Assembly (NCBI GenBank): GCA_035495815.1
Contig: DATJFH010000386.1
Location: 1-32,772, forward strand
DNA: 32,772 bases
Direction of reading: 5' to 3'
Origin: DATJFH01 sp035495815
Lineage (GTDB): Bacteria; Acidobacteriota; Terriglobia; Bryobacterales; Bryobacteraceae
Shown here: positions 8,359 through 14,308 of the stretch, one piece after another
Layout: each line of letters starts with the position of its first letter
Position numbering within the stretch: position 1 is the stretch's first letter
The notes under the pieces: generated by a model
The model's input: the letters and a program-made list of their open reading frames with translations, nothing else
Told to the model about the DNA's origin: nothing
The model's database searches: none
Translations under genes and position numbers: made by a program

Positions 8359-9396
8359 CTAGACGGCGGCCACTTCCCTTTGCCTGGATTCCTTCCACAA
8401 CTGGAGGTAGGGCTTCAACTCCAGCATCATGTCGCGGAACTGCGGAACGGTCAGCGACTGCGCTCCATCGCTGACGGCCTTCTCGGGGCACGGATGCACT
8501 TCCACGATCAGGCCGTCGGCGCCCACGGCCACCGCCGCCCGAGAGATCGCCGGCACCAGGCTCCGCTTACCCACCGCGTGGCTCGGATCGAGAATCACCG
8601 GCAGATGGCTCAGCTCGTTGAGCACCGGCACCGCCGAGATATCGCAGGTGTTGCGCGTCGCCGTTTCGAAGGTCCGAATGCCGCGCTCGCAGAGCAGCAC
8701 GTTGGAATTGCCGTGGGCTACCAGGTATTCGGCGGACATCAACAGTTCCTTGATGGTGGCGCTCAGGCCCCGCTTCAGCAGTACCGGACGGCCGCACCGG
8801 CCGAGCGATTTCAGCAGCGCGAAATTCTGCATGTTGCGGGCGCCGATCTGCATGATGTCGGCGTAATCAGCCACCATGTCCACATCGCGGTCGCTCATCA
8901 CTTCGGTAATGATCAGCAACCCGGTGGCGTCTTTGGCCTTCTGCAGCAGCTTGAGGCCGTCCAGTTCCATGCCCTGGAAATCGTAGGGCGACGTGCGCGG
9001 CTTGTAGGCCCCGCCGCGCAGGATCTTCGCGCCGGCCGCCGCCACCGCTTCCGCCGTTTCCATGATCTGCTTCTCGGACTCGACAGAGCACGGTCCGGCC
9101 ATCACCACGAACTCGTCACCGCCGATTTCGAGGCCGTTGATCCGCATCTGCGAGTGCTCCTTTTTGAATTCCTTGCTGACGAACTTGTACGGCGCCGAGA
9201 TGCGGACCGCCCGCTCCACGCCGGGAGTGGCTTCGAGAGATTCCAGACAGGCGGTGACATCTCCCACTCCCACTACGCCGATGACAACCCGCTCCTCACC
9301 TTCGATAGAGTGAACCTTGTATCCAAAATCGCGGATCCGTTCGCACACGTATTCGATTTCTGCTTTAGTCGCGTGGGGCCGCATTGAGATGATCAT
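8359..9396 (-). CDS. aroF: 3-deoxy-7-phosphoheptulonate (DAHP) synthase, type I-beta
   Basis: A 345-residue enzyme condensing phosphoenolpyruvate and erythrose 4-phosphate, the first step of the shikimate pathway. Residues 1-75 form the ferredoxin-like regulatory domain (MIISMRPHATKAEIEYVCER onward) known to mediate Tyr/Phe feedback in Thermotoga-type enzymes. The TIM barrel carries GPCSVES (metal ligand C103), GGAYKPRTSPYDFQG, QIGARNMQNF, LLKRG, DPSHAVGKR (His ligand), VEVHPCP (Glu ligand) and SDGAQSL (Asp ligand). The start at 9396 is supported by AAAAGGA 7 nt upstream; an ATG at 9432 lies inside the terminator-like hairpin and is unlikely. A leader peptide and attenuator precede it at 9416-9550. 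Confidence 0.95.
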   Translation of the reverse strand: MIISMRPHATKAEIEYVCERIRDFGYKVHSIEGEERVVIGVVGVGDVTACLESLEATPGVERAVRISAPYKFVSKEFKKEHSQMRINGLEIGGDEFVVMAGPCSVESEKQIMETAEAVAAAGAKILRGGAYKPRTSPYDFQGMELDGLKLLQKAKDATGLLIITEVMSDRDVDMVADYADIMQIGARNMQNFALLKSLGRCGRPVLLKRGLSATIKELLMSAEYLVAHGNSNVLLCERGIRTFETATRNTCDISAVPVLNELSHLPVILDPSHAVGKRSLVPAISRAAVAVGADGLIVEVHPCPEKAVSDGAQSLTVPQFRDMMLELKPYLQLWKESRQREVAAV

Positions 9397-9415
9397 GTAA
9401 TATTCCTTTTGCGCC

Positions 9416-9449
9416 AAAAATGGAAAACCCACTCTCTCGAGTGGGTTGG
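9416..9449 (-). terminator. Attenuator terminator hairpin upstream of aroF
   Basis: On the minus strand AACCCACTC (9439-9447) pairs perfectly with GAGTGGGTT (9426-9434) around a GAGA tetraloop, giving a 9-bp stem. A T-rich stretch follows (TTCCATTTTT, to 9416). The hairpin lies between the leader peptide and the aroF ribosome binding site, 30 nt before the ATG, so it would end the transcript early. Its 5' arm can pair instead with 9477-9488, which forms the antiterminator. Confidence 0.8.
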
Positions 9450-9550
9450 CCTTGCTAAACTACTGAAATTGCTATTCCAACGCCACTCTACCGGCTCTGG
9501 GTAAAGCCCCAGAATCGAAACCAATAAGAACTGGCGTAGGCGAGAGACAT
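9426..9550 (-). promoter_or_regulatory. Ribosome-mediated attenuator controlling DAHP synthase
   Basis: Four RNA segments can be read in order. Segment 1, ACGCCA (9532-9537), lies in leader codons 5-6. Segment 2, GAGTGGCGTTGG (9477-9488), begins at the last base of the leader stop codon. Segment 3 is CCAACCCACTC (9439-9449) and segment 4 is GAGTGGGTT (9426-9434). Segments 2 and 3 pair over ten bases plus a one-base bulge (antiterminator); 3 and 4 pair over nine (terminator); 1 and 2 pair over six plus three more (AGA/TCT). A ribosome stalled in the aromatic codons would cover segment 1 and leave 2:3 free. A ribosome reaching the stop codon would cover segment 2 and let 3:4 form. An extra small hairpin, TCTGGG/CCCAGA, lies inside the leader codons. 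Confidence 0.8.
9488..9550 (-). CDS. Aromatic-rich leader peptide of the aroF attenuator
   Basis: A 20-codon ORF, MSLAYASSYWFRFWGFTQSR, ends in TAG. Seven of its residues are aromatic (Y5, Y9, W10, F11, F13, W14, F16), six of them packed into codons 9-16. It sits about 90 nt before the DAHP synthase start and overlaps the pairing segments of the attenuator. Its role would be to sense charging of tRNA-Tyr, tRNA-Trp and tRNA-Phe, the three end products of the pathway that the downstream enzyme opens. There is no Shine-Dalgarno sequence at proper spacing; the predicted transcript starts only about 1-5 nt before the ATG, so it is probably translated from a near-leaderless mRNA. Confidence 0.8.
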   Translation of the reverse strand: MSLAYASSYWFRFWGFTQSR

Positions 9551-9559
9551 CAAGTGTAA

Positions 9560-9589
9560 AGTATACCCCCTAATGCTCGCGGTTCGCAA
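9560..9589 (-). promoter_or_regulatory. Promoter of the leader peptide-aroF transcript
   Basis: On the minus strand TTGCGA (9584-9589) and TATACT (9560-9565) are separated by 18 bp, a good sigma-70-type arrangement. The start of transcription would fall at about 9551-9554, directly before the leader peptide ATG at 9550. The promoter lies in the gap after the bacterioferritin stop at 9624, so aroF has its own transcript. Confidence 0.65.
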
Positions 9590-9623
9590 GATAATTTTGC
9601 AAGGTGGCGGGCCTGAAGCAGGA

Positions 9624-10100
9624 TCACTCCGCGTCGCTGATCTGCTGGCTCAGGTAGCGCTCGTAACCGAGTTCCTGGATTTGATGAAGCTGGGCTTCGA
9701 TCCAGTCCACGTGCTCTTCTTCGTCCTTGAGCAGGCGTTCGAACAACTCGCGCGACGCGTTGTCGCCTTCTTCGCGCGCAAGTTTGACGGCATTGTTATA
9801 CTGCGCCACCGCCGAGATTTCCAGCTTGAGGTCATTCTGCAACTGAGCCTTGACGCTCTGACCGATATTCAACTGCATGAGCTCGGTGAGGTTGGGCGTA
9901 CCGTCCAGGAACAGGATCCGCTCGATCAAAGACTCGGCATGCTTCATCTCATCGATGGACTGCTTCTTGATATAACGCGCGAGTTTGCCGTACTTCCAGT
10001 TCTCGCACATCTCGGCGTGAAGGAAGTACTGATTGATCGCAGTAAGTTCCTCCTTCAGCGCGGCGTTCAGTTCGGCGACTACTTTCGGTTTACCTTGCAT
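9624..10100 (-). CDS. bfr: Bacterioferritin
   Basis: A 158-residue haem-containing ferritin, the standard length, which assembles into a 24-subunit iron-storage shell in the cytoplasm. All di-iron ferroxidase ligands are at canonical positions: E18, E51, H54, E94, E127 and H130. M52, which binds haem between subunits, is also present, so it should be a working bacterioferritin. It appears to be transcribed alone. A TACAAT box lies only 5 nt before the ATG and no Shine-Dalgarno sequence is visible, which suggests a leaderless mRNA. No obvious Fur box was recognised. Confidence 0.97.
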   Translation of the reverse strand: MQGKPKVVAELNAALKEELTAINQYFLHAEMCENWKYGKLARYIKKQSIDEMKHAESLIERILFLDGTPNLTELMQLNIGQSVKAQLQNDLKLEISAVAQYNNAVKLAREEGDNASRELFERLLKDEEEHVDWIEAQLHQIQELGYERYLSQQISDAE

Positions 10101-10105
10101 ATTGC

Positions 10106-10111
10106 ATTGTA
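10106..10111 (-). promoter_or_regulatory. Putative -10 box (TACAAT) of bfr
   Basis: TACAAT on the minus strand ends 5 nt before the bfr ATG at 10100. The spacing places the transcription start at about the start codon. No clear -35 hexamer is seen at the usual distance. Confidence 0.4.
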
Positions 10112-10156
10112 ACCGATCAGTCGCCCATCGATCCCATCTATCTCAGGCGCCCGTGC

Positions 10157-10498
10157 CTATGCGCAGCGATTGACGAGCTGCCCCTGGCCGGCGCATTGCT
10201 TGGCTCCGGTAGCAGCCTCATCGTCGGCAATGATTTCATCCGCAAGAGAACTGCCCCAGGCTTCGATCAGCAGCTCGCGGTCCGTCAGTGGGATCCCATC
10301 CACCATGCACAGCCGGACTCCGTACGAGTTTTCCAGCGTCCTTCCGATTCTCTTGCCCCTTCTGTAGAGCGCGTTCTTGGCCTGCCAGAACGCCTCCTCG
10401 TATTCGGCGCTTCGCGAGGATACGGACCGGGAGCCGGACAGTGCGGAACCATCCAACTCATCCGTCGCCTCCGATCGATCCAGCACTGCAGTCAGCAA
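10157..10498 (-). CDS. Small hypothetical protein
   Basis: An ORF of up to 113 residues. The central part looks like real protein: YEEAFWQAKNALYRRGKRIG, then YGVRLCMVDGIPLTDRELL and WGSSLADEI, with mixed charged and hydrophobic residues in a helical pattern. The start is unclear: TTG 10498, GTG 10486, or TTG 10456, which has GGAGG about 11 nt upstream. The first 30 residues are Ser-rich and low in structure. I recognise no family. The opposite-strand ORFs across the same bases have shadow-like composition. It lies between bfr and a divergent beta-propeller gene. Confidence 0.5.
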   Translation of the reverse strand: MLTAVLDRSEATDELDGSALSGSRSVSSRSAEYEEAFWQAKNALYRRGKRIGRTLENSYGVRLCMVDGIPLTDRELLIEAWGSSLADEIIADDEAATGAKQCAGQGQLVNRCA

Positions 10499-10685
10499 GG
10501 CATGTGACTCTCCAACGGCAAGTTATAGTACTGCAAGGCAGCAAGGGTCACCAAGTGGGTCAATTCGCGCAGGGATCGCGCGAGAATGCCCGGCCATGCG
10601 CCGATTCCGGTTCTCCCCCATCCAAGCCGCGCCCATCTGTCAATCGGCCGCGCCGCAGGATACGATGGAGATCTGGAGAACCTGC

Positions 10686-11957
10686 ATGAACGCCCATCGG
10701 CTTCTGGTACTTGCTTCGGTTGTCGGATTTGCGATCGTCGCTTGCGCGGCCGACTGGCCGCAATGGCGCGGTCCTGGCCGGAACGGCGTCTCGAAGGAGA
10801 CCGGCCTGCTGAAGCAGTGGCCCCCGGAGGGACCCCCGCTGCTCTGGCAGGTCCCGGATATCGGCGAGGGTTATGCGACGCCCGCTGTCGCCGGAGCGCG
10901 GCTCTATGTCCTCGGCAGCCGCGGTATGGAAAACGAATTCGTGCAGGCCCTCGCTGTCGAAGACGGCAAGGTCCTCTGGTCAACCCGGCTCGGCAACGTG
11001 GGCAGCCCCAACCAGCAGCCGCCCTACCCCATGGCGCGGTCCACGCCCACGATCGACGGGGAACGGCTGTATGCGCTCGGGTCCGATGGCGATCTGGCGT
11101 GCCTCGAAACGGCGACCGGGAAAATCGTGTGGGCCAAAAACATCCGCGCCGAATTCAACGGCAAGCCCGGCAAGTGGGCCTATGCCGAATCGCCGCTGAT
11201 CGATGGCGATGTGCTGGTGGTGACGCCGGGCGGCGAGAGCGCGACCCTGGTTGCGCTCGACAAGAAGTCCGGCGCGGTGATCTGGAAATCGGCCGTACCT
11301 GGAGGCGATCCCGCGGCGTACTCATCCACCATCGCGCTCGAGGCGGCCGGACGGAAACAGTATGTCCAGTTCCTGGATAAAGGCGTAGTGGGTGTGGACG
11401 CCGGGACCGGTAAATTTCTTTGGCGCTATGCAAAGACGAGCACCGGGCCGGCGAACATCCCGACGCCCGTCGCCCACGGCGGATACGTCTACAGCGCCAA
11501 TGCCAGGCGTTTCGGAGGCGGCCTGGTTCAGCTGCATGCCACCGGCGGCGGGGTCTCGGCCGAAGAGGTCTATTTCGAGCGCGATGTTCCGAATACCCTC
11601 GGCGGGCAGGTTTTGCTTGACGGACACCTGTACGGCACGAACCCCAAGGGACTGGTTTGCGCCGAATTCACCACCGGCAAGCTCAAATGGCAGGCCCCCG
11701 GCGGCGGTCCGGGAGCCGTGCTGTATGCCGAGGGACTGCTCTATGTCCACGCCGAGAGCGGTGAGGTTACCCTGGTGGAGGCCACCCCGGCCGCCTATCG
11801 TGAACGGGGACGCTTCACGCCGCCAAGGCAGCCGAAGCACGTCCGCGAGCGCGAGATGGCCTGGGCCTATCCGGTGGTTGCCAACGGCCGCCTCTATATT
11901 CGCGACCTCGGGGCCCTCTGGTGCTACGACGTCAAGGACCGGAAAGCGGCGCGCTGA
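10686..11957 (+). CDS. PQQ-like beta-propeller protein, exported
   Basis: A 423-residue protein. The start at ATG 10686 is supported by GGAGA 7 nt upstream and by the signal peptide that begins there; the open frame reaches back to 10377 but with non-protein-like sequence. The signal ends in IVAC (Cys20), which could be a lipobox, or may be cut after ACA. The mature part opens with DWPQWRGPGRNGVS and has repeated propeller blades (GARLYVLGSRG, GERLYALGSDGDL, TGKIVWAKN, SGAVIWKS, TGKFLWRYA, GGYVYSANARR, GHLYGTNPKG). Proteins of this type are periplasmic and seldom characterised; some relatives are quinoprotein dehydrogenases or BamB-like scaffolds. It is a paralogue of the protein at 1-825. 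Confidence 0.9.
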   Translation: MNAHRLLVLASVVGFAIVACAADWPQWRGPGRNGVSKETGLLKQWPPEGPPLLWQVPDIGEGYATPAVAGARLYVLGSRGMENEFVQALAVEDGKVLWSTRLGNVGSPNQQPPYPMARSTPTIDGERLYALGSDGDLACLETATGKIVWAKNIRAEFNGKPGKWAYAESPLIDGDVLVVTPGGESATLVALDKKSGAVIWKSAVPGGDPAAYSSTIALEAAGRKQYVQFLDKGVVGVDAGTGKFLWRYAKTSTGPANIPTPVAHGGYVYSANARRFGGGLVQLHATGGGVSAEEVYFERDVPNTLGGQVLLDGHLYGTNPKGLVCAEFTTGKLKWQAPGGGPGAVLYAEGLLYVHAESGEVTLVEATPAAYRERGRFTPPRQPKHVREREMAWAYPVVANGRLYIRDLGALWCYDVKDRKAAR

Positions 11958-12017
11958 CACCCGCTTTGACAAATGGCATAACCAGGCGCCTCGGCCTACG
12001 TGCGCTGATGAACCTGC

Positions 12018-12023
12018 TACAAT
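12018..12023 (+). promoter_or_regulatory. Putative -10 box (TACAAT) of a leaderless promoter
   Basis: TACAAT ends exactly 7 nt before the ATG at 12031. The intervening CCATCGT holds no Shine-Dalgarno sequence, so transcription and translation would start together. A TTGACA at 11966-11971 is too far upstream to be its -35 element. Confidence 0.45.
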
Positions 12024-12030
12024 CCATCGT

Positions 12031-12405
12031 ATGTTCAAAGGATTGGAGCACACCGCGATCGCCTCGCCGAACCCCGAAGCTCTTGCCAAATGGTACGTGG
12101 ACCATCTCGAATTCCACATCAATTTCACCTACGCCGGCAATTATTTCGTCAAGGCCGCCAACGGCACGATGCTCGAAATCATCCCCTCCGAAGGTCAGCG
12201 CGGCTCGAACCAGATGAAGGACCCCGGGATTCGTCATTTGGCGATCATGGTCGATGACTTCGACGCCGCTCACGCGCATTTGAAGGGGCAGGGTGTCCAC
12301 TTTCTGGGTGAGCCGTTCACCACTCAGGGGAACCGGCTGGTTTTCTTCGCCGACGGAGACGGCAATATCGTTCACCTCATCCACCGCGAGAAACCTCTGC
12401 CGTGA
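12031..12405 (+). CDS. VOC (glyoxalase/dioxygenase fold) protein
   Basis: A 124-residue single-module vicinal-oxygen-chelate protein. Two beta-alpha-beta-beta-beta repeats are visible: one from GLEHTAIASPNPEALAKWY to NGTMLEII, and one from IRHLAIMVDDFDAAHAHL to FFADGDGNIVHLIHR. Likely metal ligands are His7 in the first strand, Glu50 in MLEII, the His of IRHLAI and a residue near NIVHLI. Family members include glyoxalase I, extradiol dioxygenases and methylmalonyl-CoA epimerase; the substrate cannot be assigned. The start is ATG 12031, where homology-like sequence begins. It leads a run with the MFS exporter, TPR protein and membrane protein, the MFS start being 18 bp downstream. Confidence 0.9.
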   Translation: MFKGLEHTAIASPNPEALAKWYVDHLEFHINFTYAGNYFVKAANGTMLEIIPSEGQRGSNQMKDPGIRHLAIMVDDFDAAHAHLKGQGVHFLGEPFTTQGNRLVFFADGDGNIVHLIHREKPLP

Positions 12406-12422
12406 AAAGGTTCTCCAGCTAA

Positions 12423-13628
12423 GTGCTCCGGCGCGTTTTCAAAGCCTTCCAATATCGCGACTACCGGCTGCTGTGGACGGGCGCCTGCACGTCCAGTGTC
12501 GGGACCTGGATGCAGAAGGTCGCCCAGAGCTGGCTGGTGCTGGAGATATCGAAGTCGCCTTTTCTGCTGGGACTCGATTCGTTTCTGGGCGACATCCCGA
12601 TCTTCCTGTTTTCCCTGATCGGCGGCGTGGCGGCCGACCGCATGGACCGCCGGCGGCTGCTGATCGCCTCCCAGATCGTCCAGATGTCCTGTGCCTTCCT
12701 GCTCGCGTTTCTCATCGCCTTTGACCTGGTGAGAATCTGGCACATACTGACCCTTTCATTCGTCGCTGGAACAGCGCAGGCCTTCGGTGGCCCGGCCTAT
12801 CAGGCGCTGGTGCCGTCGCTGGTCGAGCCGGAGGATCTGCCCAATGCCATCGCCCTTCAATCCATTCAGTTCAACGTGGCCCGTGTGATCGGGCCGGCGC
12901 TCGGCGGCGTCGCCTTCACCTACCTCGGCTACGCCTGGTGCTTTGGACTCAACGGCGTATCCTTCATCGCGGTTATCATTTCGCTGGTAATGCTCCGTAT
13001 CAAATTCATTCCGAAAAAATCGGATGTCTCGGTCTTCACCAGCATGAAGCAGGGCTTTGGCTTCATACGGAATCAGGGCGCGATGGTGGCCCTGATTGTG
13101 CTGGCGTTCTGTATGACGATGCTTGGCATTCCTCTGCTCACCTTCCTTCCCGTGTTCGCCAAGGACGTGCTGCACGGGACTGCGTTCACCTTCACCCTGA
13201 TGCTGTCGGTGTCCGGAGCAGGGGCAGTGGCCGGAGCGCTGATGGTTGCCGGCATGGGGAATATCCACAATAAAGGGAAAGTGGCTTTGGTGATGCTCAC
13301 CTGCCTGGGCGTGCTGATCGCCGGATTCGCGGTTTCCAAGTCGATTCCGTTCAGTTGTGTCCTGCTGTTCCTTGCGGGTGTAGCATTGATTGCGGTATTC
13401 GCGCTGATCCAGTCGCTGGTTCAGCTCATTACGGGAAACGAGATGCGCGGGCGGGTGATGAGCGTCTACAACGTGGCCTTCCGCGGCGGGATGCCGTTCG
13501 GCAGCCTGGTGACCGGCTGGCTGGTGCCTCATTTTACGGCGCCCGTTGTGCTGGCGGTCAACGGCGTACTGCTGTTCTGCCTGGGAGTTTACTTCCTGCT
13601 GTTCCAGCGGCGGGTGGCGGAGTTATGA
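12423..13628 (+). CDS. MFS transporter, EntS/DHA3-type exporter
   Basis: A 401-residue integral membrane protein starting with GTG at 12423. The N-terminus (RVFKAFQYRDYRLLW, then TSSVGTWMQKVAQSWLV) and the loop DRMDRRRLLIASQIVQM after the second helix are typical of the MFS_3/DHA3 group, which includes the enterobactin exporter EntS. The other landmarks are GPAYQALVPSLVEPEDLPNA and GNEMRGRVMSVYNVAFRGGM. Hydrophobic segments suggest 10-12 helices. It would export a small molecule using the proton gradient; the substrate is unknown. Its stop overlaps the ATG of the TPR gene (ATGA), so the two are co-translated. Confidence 0.93.
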   Translation: MLRRVFKAFQYRDYRLLWTGACTSSVGTWMQKVAQSWLVLEISKSPFLLGLDSFLGDIPIFLFSLIGGVAADRMDRRRLLIASQIVQMSCAFLLAFLIAFDLVRIWHILTLSFVAGTAQAFGGPAYQALVPSLVEPEDLPNAIALQSIQFNVARVIGPALGGVAFTYLGYAWCFGLNGVSFIAVIISLVMLRIKFIPKKSDVSVFTSMKQGFGFIRNQGAMVALIVLAFCMTMLGIPLLTFLPVFAKDVLHGTAFTFTLMLSVSGAGAVAGALMVAGMGNIHNKGKVALVMLTCLGVLIAGFAVSKSIPFSCVLLFLAGVALIAVFALIQSLVQLITGNEMRGRVMSVYNVAFRGGMPFGSLVTGWLVPHFTAPVVLAVNGVLLFCLGVYFLLFQRRVAEL

Positions 13629-14308
13629 AGCGGATCCTGGCATCCGCGATTCTTTCGGCGGGCCTGTGGGCGCAGAGTCCGGAACTGGCATCCGCCCGCA
13701 ACCGCCAGGACCGCGCCTCGCTCGAAAAGCTGGCCGCCGCCGCCGGAGTTGCCGCCCAAAAAGCGCCCGGCGACGCAGCCGCGCAGTACCAGGCCGCTCT
13801 GGCCAACTCCTACCTGGCGGAGGTAGCCCAGGAACTGCGCGACAAGGGCGCCGTCAAACAGGCGGCCGAAGCCGGTATTCAGGCCGGCGAGCGCGCCGTC
13901 GCGCTGCAGCCGGAGCGCGCCGAATACCATCGCCTCCTCGGTACGCTTTACGGCCAGATCGTCCCTGTCAACGTCCTGGCCGGCCTCAAATACGGAAAGA
14001 AGGCGCAGGAAGCCATCGCCGCGGCTCTACAGCGCGATCCCAAACTGGCGGCCGCTTACGTCAGCCGGGGCGTCGGGAATTACTATCTGCCTTCCGCTTT
14101 CGGGGGCGGCGTGGATCTTGCCATCCGCGATTTTCAGAAAGCCATCGAGCTCGATCCGAAATCCGATGAAGCCTATCTCTGGCTCGGCCTGGCGATGCGC
14201 AAATCAGGGCGCAACTCCGAGGCCCGGAGCGCGTTTACAAAGTCGCTGGAGCTGAATCCGAACCGCGTCTGGACGAAGCAGCAGCTCGGGAAGGTGCCGG
14301 CGAATTGA
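13625..14308 (+). CDS. Exported TPR-repeat protein
   Basis: A 227-residue protein with a signal peptide (MKRILASAILSAGLWAQS). The mature part is built of helical tetratricopeptide-like repeats, the clearest being AAYVSRGVGNYYLPSAFGGG with AIRDFQKAIELDPKSDEAY, and AYLWLGLAMRKSGRNSEARS with AFTKSLELNPN. Such proteins are periplasmic or outer-membrane scaffolds for protein contacts. The start is set by the ATGA overlap with the MFS gene, and its stop overlaps the TTG start of the next gene (TTGA). A link to the exporter is suggested only by this coupling. Confidence 0.88.
   Translation: MKRILASAILSAGLWAQSPELASARNRQDRASLEKLAAAAGVAAQKAPGDAAAQYQAALANSYLAEVAQELRDKGAVKQAAEAGIQAGERAVALQPERAEYHRLLGTLYGQIVPVNVLAGLKYGKKAQEAIAAALQRDPKLAAAYVSRGVGNYYLPSAFGGGVDLAIRDFQKAIELDPKSDEAYLWLGLAMRKSGRNSEARSAFTKSLELNPNRVWTKQQLGKVPAN

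Noticed and set aside
7603..9387. 594-residue plus-strand ORF opposite aroF and the membrane-anchored gene
   Set aside because: It is His/Arg/Gln-rich with no domain, and the minus strand encodes a clear DAHP synthase; it is a GC-rich antisense shadow.
9397..9432. Longer DAHP synthase start at 9432
   Set aside because: It would begin inside the terminator-like hairpin and lacks a ribosome binding site; ATG 9396 has AAAAGGA at good spacing.
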